Assembly (NCBI GenBank): GCA_033026295.1
Contig: CM065179.1
Location: 24,731,275-24,795,274 of the forward strand
Origin: Channa striata
Lineage: Eukaryota > Chordata > Actinopteri > Anabantiformes > Channidae
DNA length: 64,000 nucleotides
Reading direction: 5' to 3'
The number at the start of each line of letters is the position of its first letter. Within the stretch, counting starts at the first letter, position 1. The position numbers and the translations under genes were made by a program. Below the pieces are notes generated by a model, which was given only the letters and a program-made list of their open reading frames with translations, did not search any database and was not told the DNA's origin. Of this stretch, positions 1-12,219 are shown piece by piece.

Positions 1-1545
1 TCAGATAGTTTCCAAATTGGTTATGTTAATGATGAATCTTCCACATACACCAAAGTTAGTTACGGAGTTCCACAAGGTTCTGTGTTAGGACCAATACTCC
101 TTACTCTATATATGTTTCCCTTTGGCAACATTATTAGAAAAAACAATCTGTAAATTGTCACTGCTACGCTGATGACAAGCAGTTATATCTATCTATGAAA
201 CCTGATGAAACAAACCAATTAATCAAACTACAAGCATGTCTAAAAGACATAAGGGACTGGATGACGTATAATTTCCTTCTTCTAAACACAGATAAAACTG
301 AAGTTATTGTGTTTGGGCCTAAAGAAGTCTAAGAAACATGTTTTCCAACTATATTGTTACTTTAGATGACATAACTCTGGCCCCCAGTACTACTGCAAGG
401 AATCTCTGAGTCATTTTTGACCAGGATTTGTCATTTAGGTCACACATAAAACAAATCTCTAGAACAGCCTTCTTCCACCTAACAAACATTGCCAAAATTA
501 GAAGCATCCTCTCTCAAAGCAATGCTGAAAAACTGGTCCATGCATTTGTTACTTCTAGATTGGACTACTGTAATTCTCTACTTTCAGGTTGCCCGACTAA
601 CTATCTAAAAAGCCTCCAATTAATCCAAAATCCTGCAGCAAGATTACTGACTGGGATTGGTAAGAGAAATCATATTTCACCTTCATTAGCTTCTCTCCAT
701 TTGCTTCCCATTAAATGTAGAATAGAATTTAAAACCCCTCTTCTTACCTATAAAGCTCTAAACGGTCAAGCTCCATCATACCTAAAAGATCTCCTAGTAC
801 CACATCATCCTACTAGACCACTTTGGTCCCAAAATGCAGGCCTACATGTGGTTCCCAGAATTTTCAAAAATAGAATGGGAGGCAGAGCCTTTAGCTATCA
901 AGCTCCTCTCCTGTGGAACCAGCTCCCAGTCCAGATTCAGGAAGCAGACACCCTCTCTACTTTTAAGACTAGGCTCAAAACCTTCCTCTTCGATAAAGCT
1001 TATAGTTGGTTATAGTCATGCTGCTATAGGCTTAGACTGCTGGGGGACTCTGCACTGTGCCACTTTCCTCTTCTCTTCATTCTCTCCTCTCACCCCGCAT
1101 TTATAATGTCACCACCGTATGACATTAACTCTGTGTCTTTTTTGTCCTGTAGTCATCTTTCTCCCTCTCTGTCTCCCTTTCTCTGTCCCTGTCCTCAGGT
1201 ATCCCCGGATTTGGCGCTGTGTGTCCTCCAGTGCGCAGCTACTGATCCTACTAACCTGCCCAAAGTTTTGTTGTTGCTTTTGTTGCTCTGTTCTTTACTC
1301 TCTCCACTTTCCACTCACCCCAACCGTTCAAGGCGGATGGCCGTCCACCCTGAGCCTGGTTCTACTGGAGGCTTCTTGCGTTAAAGGGAGTTTTTCCTCT
1401 CACCTGCTGCCTATGGCTTGCTCAAGGGGAATTTGTTGGGTTTTCTTTAAATGTTTGTATATTCTTGACTGTATTATGTAAAGTGCCTTGAGATGACCTT
1501 GTTGTAAATTGGGGCTATATAAATAGAGTTGAATTGAATTGAATT
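1..1545 (+). mobile_element. Maui/L2-type LINE, 5'-truncated by the window edge
   Basis: This is the 3' part of a fish non-LTR retrotransposon of the L2/Maui kind. It begins inside the reverse transcriptase domain and ends in the family's typical 3' tail. The tail has a pyrimidine-rich stretch near 1150-1200, the phrase GTAAAGTGCCTTGAGATGA near 1480, TATATAAATA near 1516-1525, and a short run of GAATT repeats at about 1529-1545, which is the usual microsatellite terminus of these elements. The body has frameshifts and stops, so it is dead. Two further copies are in the window, at 45313-45784 and 63425-64000. Family assignment is from memory of teleost LINEs. Confidence 0.85.
62..1015 (+). pseudogene. 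broken LINE reverse transcriptase C-terminal part
   Basis: Conceptual translation gives YGVPQGSVLGP near 62-98, an RT finger/palm motif. A TAA at 151-153 ends that frame. The catalytic YADD box reappears in another frame near 163-175 (YADDKQLYLSM), so there is at least one frameshift. An open stretch at 428-1015 carries the standard C-terminal landmarks of L2-type RTs: RLDYCNSLLSG, a YKALNGQAPSYLKDLL segment, GGRAFSYQAPLLWNQLP and a final TFKTRLKTFLFDKAYS. It stops with TAG at 1013-1015. No intact endonuclease is present. It was once the reverse transcriptase that copied the element's RNA into the genome and now has no likely product. Confidence 0.85.
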
Positions 1546-4500
1546 TAATCTCTAGAGAGACCTGAAAATGGTTATCCTCTGATGGTCCTCATATCTCTCA
1601 GAGGATAGTTTGACTTTAAGATGTGATCTTAAAGTCTGAGGCTACATTCTTAACAAATTGGAATCCCTTCTTTAATATTAGATTAATTTCAGCTTTTTTC
1701 AACTGATGTAAAAATTCCTATACCACGAATCAAACATGAAGTGCACTAATGAAAACAAACCAACAAATGATTTAAAATCAATGCTACACTCCTACAAGCT
1801 ACAAATTTGGCTTTTTTTCAGAAACATTCATAATTAGCCCTCACACAAACCTCCTGTTTTATGCCCGAAACACTAGTTCCACTTACATCCTTTTCTAGAT
1901 TGAAATCAGCCCGATGTGAATATAAAAAATATGACTGACGGATGAATTTGGCAGAAAAGCCAAAGCTCCTGAGAGCCAATCATAGGTCACTTAAAAGTAA
2001 AATATGATCATTATGAGATTAGAAGAGTTTGTCATACTATACACAGGCACAAATTGTGTGTTAATATAAACTGTGCTCAAAGAATGCACAATTTTAATTC
2101 TGTATTGTAAGAAATGGTTAAGTGTCTTGGCGGAAATATCATTTATATAAAGGAAACCAAGGATTTTAACCTGAAGTTAGCATGCCTGTCAACATTTTGA
2201 GACTGTATGCTGTATTTGTAAGAGCCCATGCTGCTGCCCTCTGAAGTTCCAAATTAGATATATGAAATAGATATAAAACTGCACATAAAGTAAGATCACC
2301 CACGCAAAAAAAGTTTCACCTAAGGAAGGGAACTGACTTGCAATGTTTAATCAGCTTGACTGCAGGCGGTTCACATTTAAGAGAATTTGTTAAGCGTATT
2401 CTTTTATGAAGTTTTCTGTAGCATGTTATTTTTTCTTTGCTTTCTCTATTTTTGTTTGTACCTAAATTACAGTCCCTGAATTGCCAAGATGGGCTGCAGC
2501 GCTTGTCCATCTGCCGCTGCTCCCTTGTAGCCTCAACATATCGCTGTTGTCAGAGAAAACCTTGAGGCTCCGAGAAAGTGTCAGCTTTTTGACGATGAGG
2601 AAAAACTTCTGTTTGGACTGTGAATTTTAGACAATGTGCAGGCATAGTTTGAGCCCTTGGGGAAATTGTACTTGTAATCTAAAAAGACCTCGTCAGTACT
2701 TGGGGAGAAATGGATACATAGGAAGAGGAAATGAAATAGGTGTTTATCCCCAGGGGCTTTATGATAGTTATGGGTTTGACTGATGTTTCTTGTACAAGAC
2801 AAATTCCATCAACTGGTGCAGATCAGGTTTGGTCTCTATCTTTATGGCGCAAGTACAAAATAAAATGCATAGCATTTGCACCTAGGCATTTGGTAATTAA
2901 GATCACCTTTGTGAAGCAGTACATGCAAAAATGTGGAAAATAGATTGCAGCGAGATGGGCTTAAGAAAACACAGCCAATTAATTCAATTGCATTCATTGT
3001 CTATTTTACACAGTAACTGTAGTTACACCACCCTGATCAATATACCTATTTGGGAATTTCGATCTAGAACATCATTCAGTGGCCTATTACAACTTCATAT
3101 CAGTCCATATTTTTGCTTGGGTAGGTCTATATCTAGGCAGGTTCAAACGTTTTTTTAACATTGCACACAGAGCTGTTGTGTGTACAGGAAGCTACACATT
3201 TTTTCGATTTAGGTAAAAAAAATCTACATGGTAGGTATTAAGTACAAAAACATCAGGTTTAGGATTTTCAAATGATGGTGATTTTTGTTAAATTAGACAA
3301 CATAATGACGTCTGGAAGCCTTTCACTTCAGAAAGTCGTCTTTTCAGTGCTGTGGACAAATTAGCTACAAGAGAACCATTTATTAAATATGCAGATTTTT
3401 TGGTGAACCGAACAGATCATTTTGCAAGTGAAGAACATAAGTAGTGTTAACACGAGTAGCAAATGCTTTAATTGTGTGCCTCCCTACACACAAAGCAATA
3501 TTTGGTTGTGTCTTGGAAGAGCTTTCAAATGGTCTAAACTGTAAAGTTGATTTCATGATGAGTTGAATTTATCTACTGCATCTTGTTGGTGAATTTTCCC
3601 TCTTCTTTTCTGTTGGTGATTTGGAGTCTTTTGATTATTTTTCATGATTCTTTAAAGCATCACCACAGTACGTCAGTGCTGCTGCCTCAGTAGGTTAGGA
3701 GAGGAGCACCCCTTTACCTTTGCCCTCTCTCTATCAAATCTGAAGGATTTGAAAGATATGCAGAAAATCCATTGATCACAGTAACTGAGCACATACTTTA
3801 CGAGATGGCACCACCAACAGTAAACAGAACATGGAGCAACCTGACATTCTCTAAATTAATCCCAGAAGTGACAAACCCTCCAACACTACCCTGCCAATTA
3901 AGCATGTGTGTCATGGAATGGCATTTCTTATGGTGTGGTGTGGAGAAATAATGTGTACATGTTTGCTTTAATCTGTGCTCAATCACTTGCTCAATTAGCT
4001 CTTGCAGTATGAACTTGTACAACATTGGCTGCTTTGATGGCCACTCATCCACCTCAGGCTCCTCCCTAAAGAGCTTTTCTGCCTTAAAATAATCAATACT
4101 CACCCTTGCTTGTGATGTTTACTATGGCCAATAGTAGGCTACCTACTGCCCCATTACCATGGATGCATAACAACTGATAAGTAAACAGTGTGATAGCAGT
4201 GAAATTGGCTCATTAATGAGCTGTGCTAATGCAACATTAATGTGACATATACTCAGCTATAACTGATATTGGCATAGAGGTGTGCCAGGCGCTCTTAAAG
4301 CCCGCTCTCATTTGCCTTATCTGCAGATGGCTGCAGATATTTAATGAGGTAAAAGTATAGGTGTCTATACAGCAAATAACAGAGTCATTTAGGTAAACAT
4401 AATGACTTCTCTTCTAATGCCATAACTACTGGTAACTTTAATGCTATCAGAAAACCATCAAGTGTTTAATTTGAGTTAATTACTAATCATCACTTCAGTA

Positions 4501-4994
4501 CATATCTTCCATCTGTATTCTCAGTGCAGAATCTTAAAAGCTATTTTTCACCCCCCAAAAAATTTACATTTGTATTCACACTGCCTTGTTTTGAATGAAT
4601 TTCCCACCTGTTTGCGCCTCTCCTCCCACCTGCGCACCAGGCACTGAAAAATCACAGATGGGCAAAGAAAAATTTCAAGCTCAGGAAAATACCACAGTGC
4701 TGTTTGCCAAAGTCATTCAGCCCTCCGCGTTTAAATTTGCACATTTTAACACAAAAGAGAGGCTTTCTTCAGATGAGCACTAAGCAGAGATCATTACCCA
4801 ACCCCTACCTCTTCCTTCGTCTCACTGCAGTTTACGTATTCAGTCTCTTAACACACTGTCTCCTCCGCCCACATCAATCGTCCAGCACCCTCCTACCCCC
4901 CGGACACACATGCTACCACATATTATCCATAACCTTTGCTTTTACTTGTCAGGACATATACACACTGCATACTGAGACTAGGTGAGCGCATGTG

Positions 4995-5008
4995 CACACA
5001 CACACACA

Positions 5009-5046
<38 letters not shown>
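4995..5046. repeat. (CA)n microsatellite
   Basis: About 26 CA dinucleotide units with one CT interruption near 5010. This is one of the longest simple repeats in the window. The flanks also carry CA-rich text (5633-5655, 5710-5742). Confidence 0.95.
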
Positions 5047-5049
<3 letters not shown>

Positions 5050-6808
5050 GAGCTTACTGGTTAAATGGGCCCTGAAAAAGCTGCATAGTCAAAGAGTCAC
5101 TGAAGATGCAGGAACAGTAGACGTCACACAAACACGTCCATTTGACTGACTGTCAATACGCCTAATGAAACAAGTGATGAGTGATTGACATTTGCTCTGT
5201 GTCTGAAGCTGCTGACGTGTCTATTGCTGACACAGACACACTCCCAGATCTCGAGTCAGAAAGATTCTAGGCAAAATGGTTGTGTCTTCTTGCATGTGTG
5301 TGTGTTTGTGTGTCATGGGGTTAATCTTAATGGCAAGAAGTGAATAATGAGTTCATAATTTTTAAGTCTACAGGGACATGAATTTAATTTATCTTAAAGC
5401 TTTTTATTGTTTGTGTGTGTAGGGGGGGTTAATGGGGGGGCATACAATGCATATGATTTTAACATTTAAAAATCAATATTGTGCATTACATGTGTATGCA
5501 TATATGCATGGGTGGCAGCAACTTTATGTGCTGTACAATGAGACATTTGAGTAGTGGTAGGATTAAGGGTCCAATTAGAGTAACTGACTCAATGCACTGG
5601 TGAGGCTAATTACTGGATTTACAATAATGATCGCACACACACATACACACACAGAGTCAGATGACAAACAGATGCTACAGCAAAGCAAGGGCCATAAATG
5701 AGCAATCCACACACGTGCACACAGATAGACACACACACACACCTACAGATATAAAATTAACAAACACATCCACCCCTGCGATCCTGTCTCATCCTTCTAC
5801 CTTCTCCTCCTTCTGCTCCACCTCCTCCTTCTCCTCCTTTTTTCTGTCCTCCTCCCCTCTTTTGGTGTGAAATTAAACATTAAAGCCCAGCAGCACATGA
5901 GTCAAGGTGCTTAATGATGTCGACTTCCTAATAAATTTCTCTGGAGAGACAGATAAAAACAGGGAGCCAGGTGGAGAGAGAGCATGAAGGAAAGCTAATT
6001 CTAAATCTATGATAAGATACAGTGGGTGGCCAAAACGATTCAAATGCTGAATAACCTGCTGTGATTCAACCTGGCCCTTGGTCATCTCAATTTGATGGTG
6101 GTCCCCCTCAGGTTTCCAAAGTTCTGACACCGCACCCAACTTTGTTCCATTTAGTTGTAGGATGTCATATCTCTTGAACTTTTATAAAACAAAGTATTAT
6201 ACAAATTTTAATCTGAACTGATGCTGCTACTGGATTAAAAATGAGGGTGTCACTACAATACTCAAGTAAAAAACCAGGTGCAAGTACTTTATATTTATAT
6301 TATTTCAAATTCTTTTTCAAGATAAAGTACAAAATACAGAACAAGCTCTAAAATGTAACGAAAGTACAAAAGTCCAAGTATTCCTCTAAGAGGTTATAAT
6401 TAGCAGCTTTGCTCTTATGTTCTATAAAATTAGCTGTGCAAAACGTCACAACGATAAGCATTAATGTTGTTCAGCACATTGCCAGAGCCTGACTACGAGA
6501 AATAGCATGAAACTGAGGATTGAGTGAAAGTATAACTGTTGAATAAATTATTTGTTAGCTTTAATATTCATTTTACTGTCCATTATAAAAGATGCAGTCA
6601 TCAACTTAGTGACTCTTTTTTCTTTTACAGTGTGGCCTCATGTGCGGCGCACTGATGCAATATTTGTGCAATAGTCTATACTGCAGCAATCCTTGTTTGG
6701 AATATTACCACAGCACTATTAACAGCAAATGGAAAGCCTATTAGAAATGATAAAACATAGCCTTGATTAATTATAAACTGTATATTAATAAGTTCAACAG
6801 TTCCTGGA

Positions 6809-6875
6809 ATACAGCCATGTTATGATGTGATAACATGGCTGTATATGTGATAACAAAAAATGTGATAACAAAAAA
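6809..6875. repeat. perfect 15-bp inverted repeat followed by a 15-bp direct repeat
   Basis: The arms 6809-6823 (ATACAGCCATGTTAT) and 6830-6844 are exact reverse complements with a 6-base loop, forming a strong hairpin. Immediately after it, TGTGATAACAAAAAA occurs twice in tandem (6846-6860 and 6861-6875). TGATAACA in the direct repeat also echoes the right arm of the hairpin, which suggests local slippage or templated copying. No known element is recognised. Confidence 0.85.
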
Positions 6876-9800
6876 ATACAAACATGGTTTGAACACACAG
6901 AGAGAAACAGAGATAGAAAAAGAGCCACTGATTAATGTCAAGGCTGGTCCATTACACAGTACCTTGGAGTGAATGTGACTGGGCCTCAGGTGATTTATGA
7001 AGTTGTGCGACAGCAAATTATATCTCAATACTTATCATCGTGGCAATAAGCTGTGTTTGTTAGTGCAGCACAGCAAATATTACATAAGGGGCACTAGGTA
7101 ACAATTGGGGATAGAATTAATGACTTCCCATCTGATCATGTGTGAGTATAGAGCAGAAAATGGAGGGAGAAGACGAAAGGTGGATATGGAAGGGTATGTT
7201 GCATATGTTCAAAATGCCTTGTTCTTACATATGATATTGAAAAAATGCATCTGGAAATAACAGAGTTAAATTGTGTGATTCCAAAGAATGAAAGCTGCTG
7301 AGCCCCTTCAAGCAAAACTAATCTGTTTTCAAAAGGGCTTGTTTATAAGCCAGTGACATTAATGAAGAATGCTTGGACGGCATTACCGTTCAGTCATGTG
7401 CACAGTGACTGAAGGTTTATCTGACTGTATATGAGACAGCTTTACTGTAAATACATAATGAACATGAGACAACACAACATCAAACTTAGACATACATTTA
7501 TAGAATTAAACCATTGACAGACATACTTTGTGCACTGTATGTTATTACGATATACCATGCTCGGTTCCTATTAGGTCAATACTGAGCACCCAGTAGGTCG
7601 TTATCAAGTGATATATGTCTACACTTGTCATTGTTACAACTCTAAACACAAAGTTAAATGTTTCTTATTTTTCTGTGGTTTAGTCCAAGTTTGCCCAGTC
7701 TTTGACTATGACACTAAACCCCAAATTGTTATGCCTAAAGTTGTTATAACTTTAGTCATAACATTTGACAAATGCCACATAATGCCATGACAAAAGTCAA
7801 AATGACTGGCTACACCCCCTTTGATTACAAAGTAACAATGCTCTTCTGAAAAGTGAGGTTTTTTTTTTGGGTTGTAATCCAGCTGTCAAAATGTACAACA
7901 TCAGGGCAAAATTACACAGGCACAATACCTCTGTGAAAATGAAATAGTACTTTGACTTACAGGAGACAGCAACAAAAGAACAATTTCAGATTTTGTTAGA
8001 CATCACCTACATGGAAAATATCACTACGAAAGTCAAGTAAATGACACATTTAAAGTCATTTAAAGCTAAAAACAGGCAATGAATGTCTCTATTCTCTGTA
8101 TTATTTACGAAACTAATTTCAACATTGATCATCTGATATCTTTTTTTTTTGTGGCAATGTCATGGAAAGCCCAAAAGCTTATAACATCCTCTCTGCAGCA
8201 GAAAAAGGTTATACAATACCCTTAAAAATATTTTAACTTGACAACCCAGCAGTAAGTCAGAGAAAGTGTGCATTCACAAGTGATTAGGTATTTTGTATTC
8301 CTATAGCAACCCCACTGTTACCACACCACTCCCTGTCTCATTACCAAGCCAAGGTGACACCTTGGCTTCTGCGTTGAGCATCCAACATACATGCCATCTG
8401 GCCCAGCATCACCTTGTGCGTTTACTTTACAATACACACACAACAACACACAGTGTTAGTAAGAACCCAAACAAAAAAAGATGACACTTCTACATATGTC
8501 AGTACACACACATACACACCTGTCATTCCAGTGGCTGCTGCCTCTGAGCACAATGCATTAGACTAGGAAAATGGGATTATAGTTAAAGCTAGAAATATAT
8601 AACTATATAGATATATTTTTGCTAACTGGTGAGAATGGCCATTTTGCAAAATTGACGTGACTTGTGACATTTACCTGTCACCACATTGTACAGTGCTAAG
8701 TTCAGAAGACTTCACTGTCTTGTGAAGAACTAGGTAGCACTGGTAGTCCATATGTATCATGAGGCCAGTCTTACTCCATGAGGCCGGCTCTATTCTTCCA
8801 TTGCCTATTTAACATCAAAGCATATTTAAAGGGACATGAGCCCCCCAGCAGCAAGTTCCATGCCAGAACAGTGATTGGAGCATTCTGCATGACCCCATGT
8901 AGCAAAGAAAATACAGAGAATATCACATCAACATAATGGATTTGTGTTACTATGAATATTAAACTAATTAAGAGAAAAACACATGGATGAATGAGAGAAT
9001 AAGGGGACATTAATCAAGACCCCAATTTCACAACGATCAGACATTCTGAGTAAAAATGGTTCCAGAGAATGTCGGTGAAGAAGAGAACTCTAAATTAAGT
9101 GCAGCCAGTGAGTTTCCTTCTCCCTCATTGCATCACTACACATAAGGTCCCGTGTTTGTTGCTGTTTGCTCAGACCTCTAAGACTTTCTCAGAGTTCATC
9201 CTGAGGAAATATGCAGACTGTCCAACCCATAAGCTCTTTGTGACCATGTCATGGTGAGAACAATGGTAGCTGTTTAAACTCTGTGTATGCAGTGTTAGGT
9301 GTACTTGAGTGCTCCTGAGATAATGGAAAACTTGAGGAAGTTAGAAAATTCAGTGACACAAAAAGTTATGAGGTACCCGTTGGGAATCATACAATTGTCA
9401 ATTATCAGTGCTTAACAGGACACAAATACAGTTATGTAGATGACCTACTCTATCTATATATGCTTTTTACAGTCGAATAAAAACAGGAAGCTACAACCTT
9501 CTTATTATAATTTAATTCAATAAAATTCTAAGGAAAAATCACTCGGTACTTCATGATACAGATTTTTTAAAGATGCACCTAAATTTCCTTTAAAATTCAT
9601 ATTTAATGTACAGTCACACAAAAAAATCATAAATATAATTTATATTTTTATTTGAAACTATAGACATGTCTCTCCAAAGCCACCACCCCCCTTAAAAAAA
9701 TATCTACGTCTTGGCATGTGATAGATGTCATTGAGTGTGATTGTGTAAATAAGAAGCAGTGTAAAGCATTTTGAGTACAGGATAAAAAAGACCATTTACC

Positions 9801-9968
9801 AGTTGTGTTAAAAGAATAAGCAACTAACTCAAATGAAGCTTGGAAATGGAAGGTCAATCCAATGTGGCAATAATTGTTTTTTACTTCCATAGGAAATATC
9901 CATAAAGGAAAAGTCAATGAAAATGTATTATTTTGTACATATTAGCAACAACTTATTCAATCAAATGA

Positions 9969-10276
9969 GCATTCACTGGCCCCTTTATTAGGTACACCTG
10001 TACAATCTAATGCAATTAAACATAGCAATTCTGTCATGAAAAAAGAGAGGTGGTTTTAAAGTTTTGGCCCCCCTCACTCAATTCAGATAGAGCAGCCAAA
10101 ACTTTAGAGCCACCTCCTAATATAATGCACTCCAGTACGGCTCCACTACAACAGTGTAACAGTGTAACTACAACGTCTAAACTGAGAAGTTATCACTTTG
10201 TAAAAGTAGAATTTCTGACAGAGCTGCTGTATCAAAGGGCATTAGATTGTACCTAATAAAGTGGTCAATGAGTGTA
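9969..10276. mobile_element. Tc1/mariner-type MITE with long inverted arms
   Basis: A non-autonomous DNA transposon of about 308 bp. The left end near 9974 reads CACTGGCCCCTTTATTAGG; the right end (10248-10276) read on the other strand is TACACTCATTGACCACTTTA then TTAGGTACAATC. This matches the CTTTATTAGGTACACC termini of a common fish Tc1-like family. A second, inner inverted pair is present: GAGGTGGTTTTAAAGTTTTGG on the left (about 10047-10067) against AGCCAAAACTTTAGAGCCAC on the right (about 10095-10114), so most of the element can fold back on itself. There is no transposase reading frame; mobility would depend on a source elsewhere. Confidence 0.85.
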
Positions 10277-10439
10277 TGTGGCTTATTTTCCAATTCAAGG
10301 TGCACAGTCTGTTTTTCTGCTATTACACTCCACTGCTACTACCAGAGAACCAATATTGTAATTCTTCCAACAACTCAGTCCCTCTCATTCTGCTGCTGTT
10401 TGTGTGCAGTGGCTAACATTATTGCCTACAGTTAGTTCC

Positions 10440-10680
10440 GAGGTGGCTTTCCATCATCATTGAAGCAAATAGCTTCATGCATTACATAGTTGTACGGCTG
10501 TTTTGGAAAGGGTCCACATAAATAATGTCTAGGAGTGAAATGGAAACTACAGGAAAAGCTGTTACTTTTCACTACACCACGTCTATCTGCGTTGTTCGCA
10601 ATGTGCTGCATCTGAAATATGCATGAGGCAAAATGTCCCCGCTACAGATGCAGCAACTAGAAGTGCTAAAGAACTGAGGG
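10440..10680. promoter_or_regulatory. candidate conserved non-coding block (intronic)
   Basis: Complex, repeat-free sequence with a balanced base mix, unlike the surrounding AT-rich intron. It includes CATCTGAAATATGCATGAGG and CCGCTACAGATGCAGC, the latter with E-box-like CAGATG. I pick it out only by composition and motif density; there is no direct evidence of function. Confidence 0.18.
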
Positions 10681-12125
10681 GGTGGGAGAGGGTTTGTGAT
10701 TTATTTTTGAGATGAATCTTAGAAATGGGGCAACATTATGACATTTGTGTCCCTGCCTCTTTGTGCAGCTGTTGCTGCTGTAATTTGTGAAACTACAATG
10801 GCTGGTGTTGGCGCTGAGCCGAAGGTTCAAATGTCCTTCATTTAATATTCAGGAAAGAGGGAAAAAAATAAGCAGCTTATTTATTTATTGTAATGCAAGT
10901 GTCATGAATATGTATGAGCAACTATCAATGCTGTCACCTTGAGCAGAGTTGTTCTCATATGCATGTGCGTGCTCGGTTTAGGTTCGGTGTGAGTATGTGT
11001 GTGTCTGTATGTAACTATTTGAAAAAAACAAAAGGCTGGAAAACTGTTTATACAACCTGTCAAGGTCATACTCTTTCTTCTTACATTTGCCTGACCAGGC
11101 ATTGAGCTAGTCAACATTTCATTTAAGTTTTTTAACCACAGACTTGTACGTTTGAGTCTGCATCCATTTAGCTTTGAGGGATCTTGTTTATATTTGGTGT
11201 TTCATGGTTCATGTTGCTTATACTGGAATTTTCCTGAATTTACTACTGTTAACACTAAGTTTATAGACAAGCCCGAGGCTTTTTGTATCTCTGTGAATAA
11301 AAAGGTAGTGCACATTTCCACCATCTGTTACACATCTGACATAGATTATGGCTCCTTATTCTATCACTCGACCAATACATCAATACTGAAATATTGTACA
11401 AATGCTTGGAATTTTGTAAATCCAGTGACAACTTAATGCCAACACTGTCTCTGCAAGGCAGCTATACTGTATTAGGGTTGAGCTAAAGAAAAGATCATGG
11501 TTATGGTTGATTATTTAAAACATTCAGTTGGTTTTAGGTGATGGGTAGGTTTAACACAGATTTTTGTGAAGGGTCCTTGAGATTCTGAGCTTTTAGCTCT
11601 CCTAACACATTTACCTTTGTTGTAGCAACCTGATGTTTTATGACTTCTCCTTTTGATTCTCATAAAATATGAATTTTATGAGAATTCATCTTTCAAAGAT
11701 TTTGAAGTGGAGATCTCTTTGAGAAGTCTGCTACAGAAAATAATAAATTACTTGTGTTTGGAGTCTCAGAAATTGCATCTGCTATATAAAATACAAAAAA
11801 ACACAATCGATTTTTATTTGATCTTTATCTGCAATAGCTTACAAAACTACTTTTTACACACTGTGCCCTCCTAAATCCTAACTTGAATCCTAAAATACTT
11901 TACATTTCTAAGTTACTTAATCATGTTTTCTCAGGTAACAAGGCAAATGTATAGATAACCAATTTGCCCTAATGAGTTTCTAATAATAAATCAAGTTTCT
12001 TGCAGTGTAGCATCTTTTCTTGCAAACAGTATTTGGCTATCTACAGAAAGGGCATTTTGAAAGCACATTAACCTACAAATTGTCAACAGAAATAAAGTTC
12101 ATTAATGACAGCTGAAACAACTCAG

Positions 12126-12219
12126 AGTGGAAGTTGCCCAGGATAGAGTGAAGTGGAAAAGGATGATTCGCTGTAGCAACCCCTGATGGGAAAAGCCGAA
12201 AGAGAAGTAGTAGTAGTAA
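12126..12219 (+). mobile_element. RTE-type LINE 3' end fragment
   Basis: A short 5'-truncated relic. It starts in the last codons of an RTE-like RT (GCCCAGGATAGAGTGAAGTG, i.e. AQDRVKW), continues through GATTCGCTGTAGCAACCCC and GGGAAAAGCCGAAAG, and ends in a (AGT)n-like tail at 12206-12218. This 3' end is widespread in teleost genomes. It matches the minus-strand fragment at 40168-40388, which lacks 34 bases in the middle. Confidence 0.7.

Noticed and set aside
1106..1481. Two overlapping frames after the LINE RT stop
   Set aside because: They fall in the LINE 3' untranslated tail, which is pyrimidine-rich.
4995..5046. CRISPR-like or regulatory array of repeats
   Set aside because: A plain CA microsatellite with no spacers; the genome is a vertebrate's.
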